NCBI RefSeq assembly: GCF_010435915.1
Contig: NZ_JAAFZH010000014.1
Coordinates: 62,001 to 126,000, forward strand
Source of the DNA: Spirosoma terrae
Lineage (GTDB): Bacteria > Bacteroidota > Bacteroidia > Cytophagales > Spirosomataceae
Reading direction: 5' to 3'
Length of the DNA stretch: 64,000 nt
Shown here: positions 33,417 to 41,037 of the stretch, one piece after another
Position numbering within the stretch: the stretch's first letter is position 1
Layout of the letters: the number at the start of each line of letters is the position of its first letter
The notes under the pieces: generated by a model
The model's database searches: none
Seen by the model: the letters and a program-made list of their open reading frames with translations, nothing else
Told to the model about the DNA's origin: nothing
Program-made: the position numbers and the translations under genes

Positions 33417-34859
33417 ATGCTATTTAATTCTTTACATTTTCTGTTTTTTTTCTTTTTTGTTACTCTACTGTATTTCACCATTCCAAAACGTACCCAATGG
33501 ATAGTATTGCTACTGGCTAGCTGTTATTTCTATGCGGCATTTATTCCAGCTTATTTACTAATTCTTTTCAGTGTTATAGCAATCGACTATATCGCTGGAA
33601 TCTGGATCGAACAGACAACCGGGACAGCACGGAAAGTTTTGCTGATTGCCAGTTTGCTATCAAATATTGGGATTCTGGCTTTCTTTAAATATTACAATTT
33701 CTTTACTGATAACCTTAGTGCTTTCTTTTCGCTAACGGGTTCGTCAAATTCCATCCCTACGCTTCAGGATTTAATACCAGGTATTGTACTGCCTATAGGT
33801 CTTTCTTTTCACACATTTCAGTCAATGTCTTACACCATTGAGGTGTATCGCGGAAACTATCCTGCTGAGCGGAATCTGGGCATTTATTCGCTGTACGTAT
33901 TATTCTACCCGCAGTTGGTAGCAGGGCCAATTGAGCGTCCACAAAATGTTTTACCTCAGTTACATCTAACCCATTCGTTCGATTGGGCAAGGGCGAGGTC
34001 CGGATTATTGCTGATGGCGAGTGGACTTTTTAAAAAAGTGGTTATTGCTGATCGGCTGGCTCTAGTGGTCGATCCTGCCTATGCCAATGTTCATCAAGCG
34101 ACTGGTAGTACCTTGCTGTTAGCGGTCTTCTTTTATGCCATTCAAATTTACTGCGACTTCTCGGGCTATTCTGATACAGCTATTGGGGCCGGCAAAGTAA
34201 TGGGTATTAACATGATGGAGAATTTTCGGACGCCTTATTTATCGCAATCTATTTCTGAGTTCTGGCGTCGCTGGCATATTTCGCTGTCAACCTGGTTTCG
34301 CGATTATGTATACATTCCACTAGGAGGTAATCGGGTGTCAGCCTCCAGAGCCGCTTTTAATACGTTAATCGTCTTCGGGATTAGTGGTTTATGGCATGGG
34401 GCTGATTGGAAATTTATAATCTGGGGCGTGTTGCACGGATGTTACTTAATTATAGAACAATTTATTAGTCGTCATCGCTCTCAGTCAGCCAGTGCTATAC
34501 AGCCTGACATTAGGCAGCAGGCCAATCTGGTTGGTTCGTCTGCTAATCAGTTACTGACCTTTTTACTGGTAATGCTTACATGGGTGTTTTTTCGTGCACT
34601 TACGACCAACGATGCCTTGCTTGTATTGCAAAAAGTGATGGCATTGAATGATATGGGAGTACTCCAAACGGCAATTCAGCCCGCAGAATTACTTTTTTCG
34701 TTTGTACTCATTTTTTCTCTACTGCTAGAAGAGCGTTGGGCAAGCCTTATCAAGCAAGTGACTAACAAACGTTTCTGGTTGCTGCTACCAGTAATCCTGT
34801 TAGCCATTTATTTTTTTGGCGTATTTACTGCCAATCAATTCATTTATTTTCAATTTTAG
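33417..34859 (+). CDS. MBOAT-family O-acyltransferase (AlgI-like)
   Basis: 480 residues from the ATG at 33417, which gives the usual family start MLFNSLHFLFFFFFVTLLYF; the longer TTG form adds 23 atypical residues. Many membrane helices. MBOAT motifs: GIVLPIGLSFHTFQSMSYTIEVYRG, LYVLFYPQLVAGPIERP, FCDFSGYSD-like YCDFSGYSDTAIGAGKVMG, FWRRWHISLSTWFRDYVYIPLGGNR, and the catalytic H327 in SGLWHGADW. AlgI-type enzymes pass acetyl groups across the inner membrane for polysaccharide O-acetylation. The next gene encodes an SGNH/DHHW protein, the usual periplasmic partner, 10 nt downstream. Confidence 0.95.
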   Translation: MLFNSLHFLFFFFFVTLLYFTIPKRTQWIVLLLASCYFYAAFIPAYLLILFSVIAIDYIAGIWIEQTTGTARKVLLIASLLSNIGILAFFKYYNFFTDNLSAFFSLTGSSNSIPTLQDLIPGIVLPIGLSFHTFQSMSYTIEVYRGNYPAERNLGIYSLYVLFYPQLVAGPIERPQNVLPQLHLTHSFDWARARSGLLLMASGLFKKVVIADRLALVVDPAYANVHQATGSTLLLAVFFYAIQIYCDFSGYSDTAIGAGKVMGINMMENFRTPYLSQSISEFWRRWHISLSTWFRDYVYIPLGGNRVSASRAAFNTLIVFGISGLWHGADWKFIIWGVLHGCYLIIEQFISRHRSQSASAIQPDIRQQANLVGSSANQLLTFLLVMLTWVFFRALTTNDALLVLQKVMALNDMGVLQTAIQPAELLFSFVLIFSLLLEERWASLIKQVTNKRFWLLLPVILLAIYFFGVFTANQFIYFQF

Positions 34860-34869
34860 CTTCTTCGGC

Positions 34870-35934
34870 ATGTTTAGTACGCTTATTAAATGGTTCTTTT
34901 TGCTTGTGTCGGGGGGCATATTAATGGTTGGGCTTACGCCTGCGCTACAGCGTTGGTTGGACCATCACGGATTTATTCCTGATCAGTATAGCTATGGCGA
35001 CTTATATAATGTAACGAATCTGGGTGCCTTTAAGGAAGTTTTGTTTTCCACTAATCGAGATCTTACAGAAGTCGACAAACCCAAGATGCATTACAACAAT
35101 GTACACCTATATACAATAGGCGATAGTTTCACCTACATCGATACGTCCTACTACGCTGGTGGGCGAAATAAGCATGTATGGGTTGGTGGCGATCATCCGC
35201 TTGTTGTTGATCTGGATACGACAAAAACGAATGTTCTGGTTATAGAATTCGTGGAACGTGTTCTTCAGGAACGTTTATATGACCCAGACTATAAAAGAAT
35301 CTATATGAAAAATGGTATTGCTCGGGCTAATCGACCTATACCTATTTCTTCGCATCCTGCTAAAAGCGACGAAAAGGAAAGTAAATTATTTGCACGATTT
35401 GGCTCCGAAATAAATCAGCGGCTAGAGTTCTTACTTTTCAATAGTCCTTTTTTCATGCGTTTTAAAGAGTTGAAGGCTCAACTAATGCTCGGCGGTTTTG
35501 GGCGAGTGCCAGGTGCAGTGATTTCGCATAATCAGCAGCATTTATTTTATGAGGCAGAGGCCGATACAAGTTATGTGCTGAGTGCATTTCGCCACCTCAC
35601 TGATCGAAAAATTGATGAGCTGGTAGCAAATCTGAACGACATTCGCCAGTATTACCTGCTTATGGGATTTGACGAAGTATATATCTGCATGATACCGAAT
35701 AAAGTAACGATTCTAGAGCCTAATCATGGGCCTTACAATCATCAGATAGAACGTATTGAAGCCAATCCCGCTTTAGAAGCCCCTGTCATTTCTACGATTG
35801 ATACGTTACGTAACCATAAGGAGTGGTATCATTTGGGCGATGGACACTGGAATAATCAGGGAAAACGTTTTTGGTTAAGACGAGTCAATAGTCTCGTTGC
35901 TCAATGGGCATCAAACCCAAATACAAGGCAGTAA
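34870..35934 (+). CDS. SGNH/DHHW-type periplasmic acetyltransferase-like protein (AlgX/AlgJ-like)
   Basis: 354 residues from the ATG at 34870; a longer frame starts inside the MBOAT gene. An N-terminal membrane anchor (LIKWFFLLVSGGILMVGL) is followed by a catalytic domain: the nucleophile Ser in IGDSFTYIDTS (about residue 85) and the Asp/His block HLGDGHWNNQGKRFW near the C terminus, as in AlgJ and AlgX. It would transfer acetyl from the MBOAT partner onto an exported glycan in the periplasm. The acceptor is unknown; the Wza/Wzz locus in this window is a candidate but is 21 kb away. Confidence 0.83.
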   Translation: MFSTLIKWFFLLVSGGILMVGLTPALQRWLDHHGFIPDQYSYGDLYNVTNLGAFKEVLFSTNRDLTEVDKPKMHYNNVHLYTIGDSFTYIDTSYYAGGRNKHVWVGGDHPLVVDLDTTKTNVLVIEFVERVLQERLYDPDYKRIYMKNGIARANRPIPISSHPAKSDEKESKLFARFGSEINQRLEFLLFNSPFFMRFKELKAQLMLGGFGRVPGAVISHNQQHLFYEAEADTSYVLSAFRHLTDRKIDELVANLNDIRQYYLLMGFDEVYICMIPNKVTILEPNHGPYNHQIERIEANPALEAPVISTIDTLRNHKEWYHLGDGHWNNQGKRFWLRRVNSLVAQWASNPNTRQ

Positions 35935-36031
35935 TTTTAGGCGAGTAGATGGGATCTTCTGTCTGTCAAATTAGATTAGTTATTTTGCGGAAGTGTATCG
36001 CTAAATAGGTCAATCCATTCCTTGAAAGTTA

Positions 36032-36039
36032 TACATTTG
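36032..36039 (+). promoter_or_regulatory. candidate -7 element (TACATTTG) for the dehydrogenase operon
   Basis: TAnnTTTG match 47 nt upstream of the ATG at 36087; no convincing TTG box. It would serve the small-subunit and GMC dehydrogenase genes. Confidence 0.4.
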
Positions 36040-36086
36040 TAATTCCTTATATCGTTCTATTTGAAAGTCTAACTTGCTTTAAGCAC

Positions 36087-36728
36087 ATGAACAGAAGAGA
36101 CGCCCTTATGCGGGTGGCTGCGTTGGCTGGAGTAACCATGTCGTTACCTGCTTTGGCTGATACGCTCGAAGCCTCAGCAACCCGACGAGCCTTAACAGGC
36201 AAGCCGCTCTTTTTTACTGCCGATCAGGACGCAACCGTTGCTGAATTGGCTGATACGATAATACCAACGACTACTACGCCCGGTGCTAAAGCCGCTAAAG
36301 TGAATGAGGTCATTGATATTCTCCTGAAAGATTGTTATAAGCCTGACGATCAGCAACGTTTTGTGGAGGGCTTGGCCCAAACCAATAAGCTGAGTCAGGA
36401 TGCCTACGGAAAGGCGTTTGTTCAGCTCGATCCAGCACAACGTATTGAGATTGTAAAGAAGCTAGAAGCCGATGCTAAAGCGCAATTGGCCAAGATGGCA
36501 GCCGCCAAAGCCGCTACGAAAGTAGAAAACTCGCAGGCGGACCTACAAATGCCAACCGATGCCAAGAAAGTGTATACGCCTTTTTACACGATTCTAAAGG
36601 ATCTGACCCTGACAGGCTATTTCACGTCTGAAATCGGCTGTACGCAGGCTCTGGAATACGTACCGGTGCCAGGTCGTTACGAGGGTTGCATTACCCTCAA
36701 ACCGGGCCAAAAAGCGTGGGCAATCTAA
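36087..36728 (+). CDS. gluconate 2-dehydrogenase subunit 3 family protein (Tat-exported)
   Basis: 213 residues. The N terminus MNRRDALMRVAALAGVTMSLPALA is a twin-arginine signal (RRDALMR). The mature part has the subunit 3 pattern: FFTADQDATVAELADTIIPTTTTPGAKAA, VIDILLKDCYKPDDQQRFVEGL, and YTPFYTILKDLTLTGYFTSEIG. In family members this small subunit escorts the FAD-containing GMC subunit across the membrane, since that subunit lacks its own signal. The GMC gene follows 85 nt downstream on the same strand. TatC is encoded at 19374. Substrate unknown. Confidence 0.88.
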   Translation: MNRRDALMRVAALAGVTMSLPALADTLEASATRRALTGKPLFFTADQDATVAELADTIIPTTTTPGAKAAKVNEVIDILLKDCYKPDDQQRFVEGLAQTNKLSQDAYGKAFVQLDPAQRIEIVKKLEADAKAQLAKMAAAKAATKVENSQADLQMPTDAKKVYTPFYTILKDLTLTGYFTSEIGCTQALEYVPVPGRYEGCITLKPGQKAWAI

Positions 36729-36813
36729 ACTGGTCTATAGTTCATCGTTTTTAGTATTCAGTCGTGAAACACTATTGTACTGTGAACTGTAAACCCGAAA
36801 ACTTCTTCAAATA

Positions 36814-38532
36814 ATGAATCTCAATATAGACGCAAAAAAAGATATGACTTACGACGCTATCGTCGTAGGGTCAGGAATTTCGGGTGGCTGGGCTGCTAAG
36901 GAGTTAACCCAGAAAGGTCTGAAAGTATTAATGCTGGAGCGGGGCCGCGATGTAAAACACATTGAAGGCTACCCGACGGCTACCAATAATCCCTGGGATT
37001 TTCCGCATCGTGGCCGTGTAACAACACTCGCTGCTGAAGAATACTGGGCAAATATGCGTACGGGCTATACAGCCAACGAAGAATGGCGCCATTTTTTCGA
37101 GAATGATAAAGAAAATCCATATCTCGAAAAACGGAAAGTCGACTGGATACGTGGCTACCACGTTGGGGGCCGCTCGCTGATGTGGGGCCGTCAGAGCTAT
37201 CGGTGGAACAAAGAAGATTTTCTGGCGAATGGTAAAGAAGGTATTGGCGTTGACTGGCCAATTCGCTATGAGGATCTGGCCCCCTGGTATAGCTACGTAG
37301 AGACGTTTGTGGGCGTTTCTGGCAATAAAGACGGAATCGACGTACTGCCCGACGGGAATTTCCTGCCGCCTATGCAGTTGAACTGTCTTGAGAAAGAAGC
37401 GAAAAAACGAATCGAAAAGACGTTTCCGAAGCGCGTCGTTACGATTGGTCGGACGGCTCACCTCACTGAACCCAAACAATTGCACTACGATCTGGGTCGG
37501 GCAGCTTGCCAGTTCCGTAACCAGTGTATGCGTGGATGTCCATACGGAGCCTATTTCAGTACGCAGTCGGCTACGTTGCCAGCTGCTGTTAAAACAGGCC
37601 GCCTGACGCTACGTCCTGATTCGATTGTATCGGAGGTGTTGTATGATGAGAAGAAAGGCAAAGCAACAGGGGTTCGGGTTATCGATCAGAACACCAAGGA
37701 AGTGCGGGAATATTACGCCCGGATTATTTTCCTGAATGCATCGGCCTTTGCCAGTACATCCATTCTAATGAACTCGAAGTCGCATCGCTTCCCGAATGGT
37801 ATGGGTAATGATTCTGACCAGCTTGGTCGGAATATTATGGACCATCACCTGGCAGTTGGTGCCGCTGGTTCATTTGAAGGCATGGAAGATCAGTACTACT
37901 ATGGACGTCGGGCAAACGGTGTATATATTCCACGCTACCGTAACTGGAACGGTGATAAACGCGATTACGTACGTGGCTTTGGCTATCAGGGTGGTGCGGG
38001 TCGTGGTGGCTGGGGACGCGGCAATGGTATGGAAGGCTTTGGCGCTGATTTCAAAGAAAGTCTGACCAAGCCAGGTCCATGGACCATGAGCCTCGGTGGA
38101 TTCGGTGAAATGATTGCCGATCCAAACAACCGGATGACGCTCTCGCCCGATCAGAAAGATAAGTGGGGCTTACCGCTTATCGTATTTGATGCTGCTTATG
38201 GCGAGAACGAAAAGAAAATGCGTATTGACATGATGAATGATGCTGCCGAAATGCTCGAAGCAGCTGGTTTCAAAAACGTTACGCCCTACAATGATATGAC
38301 CAAAAACCCAGGTATCGGTATCCACGAAATGGGTACGGCACGGATGGGTCGTGATCCTAAAACTTCAGTGCTGAACGCACACAATCAGGTTCATACGGTT
38401 AAAAACGTATTCAATACGGATGGCGCTTGTATGACATCGGCCTCCTGTGTGAATCCATCATTGACTTATATGGCGTTGACAGCCCGCGCGGCCGACTTTG
38501 CTGTAAAAGAAATGAAGAAAGGAAATCTGTAG
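36814..38532 (+). CDS. GMC-family FAD-dependent oxidoreductase (large subunit)
   Basis: 572 residues. FAD-binding Rossmann motif AIVVGSGISGGWAAKELTQKG near residue 18, VLMLERGRD, GGRSLMWGRQSYRW (GMC signature region), CRGCPYGAY-like QCMRGCPYGAYFST, DHHLAVGA, and the C-terminal active-site and FAD block IHEMGTARMGRDP then VFNTDGACMTSASCVNPSLTYMALTARAAD. Predicted to oxidise a sugar or sugar alcohol. No signal peptide of its own, which fits co-export with the Tat-signalled small subunit encoded just upstream. It is followed by a strong terminator. Confidence 0.92.
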   Translation: MNLNIDAKKDMTYDAIVVGSGISGGWAAKELTQKGLKVLMLERGRDVKHIEGYPTATNNPWDFPHRGRVTTLAAEEYWANMRTGYTANEEWRHFFENDKENPYLEKRKVDWIRGYHVGGRSLMWGRQSYRWNKEDFLANGKEGIGVDWPIRYEDLAPWYSYVETFVGVSGNKDGIDVLPDGNFLPPMQLNCLEKEAKKRIEKTFPKRVVTIGRTAHLTEPKQLHYDLGRAACQFRNQCMRGCPYGAYFSTQSATLPAAVKTGRLTLRPDSIVSEVLYDEKKGKATGVRVIDQNTKEVREYYARIIFLNASAFASTSILMNSKSHRFPNGMGNDSDQLGRNIMDHHLAVGAAGSFEGMEDQYYYGRRANGVYIPRYRNWNGDKRDYVRGFGYQGGAGRGGWGRGNGMEGFGADFKESLTKPGPWTMSLGGFGEMIADPNNRMTLSPDQKDKWGLPLIVFDAAYGENEKKMRIDMMNDAAEMLEAAGFKNVTPYNDMTKNPGIGIHEMGTARMGRDPKTSVLNAHNQVHTVKNVFNTDGACMTSASCVNPSLTYMALTARAADFAVKEMKKGNL

Positions 38533-38544
38533 TCAGTACTGGAT

Positions 38545-38581
38545 CACAAAAAAAGGCCGACAATGTCGGCCTTTTTTTGTG
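38545..38581. terminator. intrinsic terminator after the GMC gene
   Basis: Perfect 17-bp arms at 38545-38561 and 38565-38581 with GGCCGAC / GTCGGCC core and A7 / T7 tracts. Confidence 0.92.
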
Positions 38582-38776
38582 AAAATGAAAGCTAAACGTA
38601 AATGTGTAACTGGTTATTAATCAGTATTTAATGTTGTTTTTTGCTGGTACGTCACTGATTGCCAATGAAAAAGCTGAATTGAAAATGAAAAAAATCTGAA
38701 CAACTGGCTATTAGACGAGTTATACTATAGAATATCAGGTAAAATAGATGTGCCAGATATTAACTATAACTCAACG

Positions 38777-39301
38777 ATGAAAAAAGTATTTGTAATGGGT
38801 TTCATGCTGGCAGCCGGCCTGGCCCTAAATGCGCAAGCGCAAACGACCAATTCTGGATCAACTGGTAACACAGGTACAACCAACACAGGCACGTACTCAA
38901 ATGGCCAGAACACGGGTACTAACTCTGGTACCTATCAAACGCAGCCACCTACCAATACGGGTACAATGAACAATAGTACGGGTACGATGAATACCGGTAC
39001 TACACCTACGAATACTGGTTCTAGTGTCAATACTGGTATTAATCAGCCGCCCGTCAACTCTGGAAACATGGGCTCCAGTACGGGTACCACACAGCCAACA
39101 ATGAATAATCGTCCAACCAATACTGGCACGGGGACATATTCAACGGGAACGGGTTCAATGAGCAGCGGTACACCAGCTAGCTCTACTTATGGAACCGGAT
39201 CTACCGATCGGACCGGTGCAGGTTCCGTAGGTAATCCTCCGACCCGTACAAACAGTCGACCTTCTTCGACAACAACGAGACCTTCTTCCATGACGAATTA
39301 A
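38777..39301 (+). CDS. secreted Thr/Gly/Asn/Ser-rich low-complexity protein
   Basis: 174 residues from the ATG at 38777 (a GTG nine codons earlier is possible). Signal peptide KKVFVMGFMLAAGLALNAQAQ. The mature protein is almost entirely built of short imperfect repeats around NTGT, STGT, TNTG and QPP (NTGTYSNGQNTG; NTGTMNNSTGTMNTG), with a final Arg-, Pro- and Ser-rich tail. There is no Cys and no recognisable domain. It is probably an unstructured secreted or surface protein. Low-complexity proteins of this kind vary quickly between strains. A hairpin terminator follows at 39324. Confidence 0.72.
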   Translation: MKKVFVMGFMLAAGLALNAQAQTTNSGSTGNTGTTNTGTYSNGQNTGTNSGTYQTQPPTNTGTMNNSTGTMNTGTTPTNTGSSVNTGINQPPVNSGNMGSSTGTTQPTMNNRPTNTGTGTYSTGTGSMSSGTPASSTYGTGSTDRTGAGSVGNPPTRTNSRPSSTTTRPSSMTN

Positions 39302-39323
39302 TGAGCGCAATTCGTGAGAAGTG

Positions 39324-39366
39324 AACTGGGTGGATAACTTTGCGAAGTTTTTCACCCAGTTTTTTA
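39324..39366 (+). terminator. terminator after the low-complexity gene
   Basis: AACTGGGTG (39324-39332) and CACCCAGTT (39353-39361) pair around a 20-nt loop, followed by TTTTT. It overlaps the longest possible form of the next ORF, which argues for the later ATG at 39366. Confidence 0.7.
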
Positions 39367-40766
39367 TGTATAGCCCAGTCGATCTAGTTACGTTACAGAA
39401 TCTATCAGTACGTCGAAGCAGTCAGATTGTATTATCGGACCTTAACCTAACAATTCACGCTGGTGAGTGCTGGGCCGTGGTTGGGCCGATTGGTAGTGGT
39501 AAAACCTCGCTTCTACAAGCGATTGCTGGTCAACTAGCCGTAATGCCTGGTATGATTACCCGCGCTCTGACGGCTTCGTTTGTATCATTTAAAGAAGAGT
39601 CAAGCAAGTTTTCCTACAACGGCCACTTTTACCAGCAACGGTATCACGCTACGTTAAGCGATTCGCACGAAGGTAAGCCAGCGATCACTGTTCGCGATTA
39701 TTTACGCTATACCGAGTCTCCAGAAAACACTGCTCTGGTTCGGCGTTTAGGCCTCGAACCATTACTCGACTCTGCTTTCATAAAGCTGTCGAATGGACAG
39801 ACACGTAAAGCAAGGATCGGGAAAGCATTATTACAACACCCACAGCTTTTATTACTCGATAATCCATTTGTTGGGCTGGATGCTACGTTCCGCGCTGATC
39901 TGAGCAATTGGCTTAGCGACCTGATGATACATGGATTAGCATTAATAATTGCCGTTGAGCCTGACAATTTACCGCCCTTTATTACACATGTTTTGGCACT
40001 GGATAAGGGAAGAATAACCTGGGCAGGCATCAAAGAATCGTTTAAACCAGATCCTGTACAAACAGAAAAACCTGTTGCCCCCAGGCTGGCAACCCCGTCG
40101 AAACCAGCCGATTTTGCGGAGGCCTTCAGCATTAAGGATGTACACGTTCGTTACGGTGATCAATCCATTTTAGAGGCCATCAACTGGACAGTTCGTGCCA
40201 ACGAGCGATGGGCATTAATGGGCAGAAACGGCGCTGGTAAGTCTATTCTTCTAAGTCTTTTATACGGTGATCACCCACAGGCTTATGCTAACGATATTCG
40301 TTTGTTTGGCCACAAACGTGGAAGAGGAGAGAGTATATGGGACGTAAAGCGCCGGATTGGATTTGTTTCGCCCGAACTACATTTATACTTCCCGCAGCAT
40401 CTGACAGTTGCGCAGGTTGCCTTTACCGGCTTAACGGATACGCTTACTGTACCAGCCCGTGTGCCTGCCGAAGCTCAAACCGACCTGCAGCAATTATTAG
40501 CTTATTTTGGTGCCGAGTCTTTAGTGAACCGCCCTTTCGGAACCCTTTCTGTTGGCGAACAACGCCTGGCTTTGTTAGTAAGGGCGCTGCTTAAAAATCC
40601 ACCTATGCTCATTCTCGACGAGCCATTTCAGGCGTTAGATAAGCGTAGTGTTGCGCTTGCCCGCCATCTATTGGATTCATTTACGCAAAAAACTATTTTG
40701 TTCGTTACACACGACAAACGGGAGTTACCTGATAGTATTGAGCAAATTTTTGATCTGGAAAAATAG
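39366..40766 (+). CDS. tandem-domain ABC ATPase, ModF-like
   Basis: 466 residues from the ATG at 39366 (the longer GTG form runs through a terminator). Two ABC domains, no membrane part. Domain 1: Walker A VGPIGSGKTS, signature LSNGQTRK, Walker B LLLLDNPFVGLD. The glutamate that normally follows the Walker B Asp is Asn, and the signature LSGGQ is altered. Domain 2: Walker A MGRNGAGKS, signature LSVGEQR, Walker B LILDEPFQALD with the normal Glu. The layout matches E. coli ModF (PhrA), whose function is poorly known. Only the second site looks fully catalytic. No transporter genes adjoin. Confidence 0.84.
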   Translation: MYSPVDLVTLQNLSVRRSSQIVLSDLNLTIHAGECWAVVGPIGSGKTSLLQAIAGQLAVMPGMITRALTASFVSFKEESSKFSYNGHFYQQRYHATLSDSHEGKPAITVRDYLRYTESPENTALVRRLGLEPLLDSAFIKLSNGQTRKARIGKALLQHPQLLLLDNPFVGLDATFRADLSNWLSDLMIHGLALIIAVEPDNLPPFITHVLALDKGRITWAGIKESFKPDPVQTEKPVAPRLATPSKPADFAEAFSIKDVHVRYGDQSILEAINWTVRANERWALMGRNGAGKSILLSLLYGDHPQAYANDIRLFGHKRGRGESIWDVKRRIGFVSPELHLYFPQHLTVAQVAFTGLTDTLTVPARVPAEAQTDLQQLLAYFGAESLVNRPFGTLSVGEQRLALLVRALLKNPPMLILDEPFQALDKRSVALARHLLDSFTQKTILFVTHDKRELPDSIEQIFDLEK

Positions 40767-41037
40767 TACGGGTTTTGCTAAAGCAAGAGCAACCGATTAT
40801 TGTACTTATGTAAAAATGTGGTTTTATTTATTTGATTGAATTAGCGATGGTATGTTGGCATGGTTTATGATACATCAAGGGTCTGCTTTTTTGATGATCC
40901 TAAAGTTGATCTATTGCGTACCACTGAAACAATAAGTAGCCAATTTTAAAATATATACTACCTCGATGCATTCTGTGGCCGCATTACATGAACGCTTGGC
41001 ATGATATTCGTCATAAGCTGGCTATCATGCACATCAT

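Noticed and set aside
38840..39290. Repeat-rich DNA that might look like a CRISPR or tandem array
   Set aside because: Repeats are short, irregular and in one coding frame with a signal peptide; there are no spacers of equal length.
40767..41037. Small gene in the 271-nt gap before the T9SS cargo gene
   Set aside because: All ATG frames close within a few codons; no hairpin or promoter of note was found.
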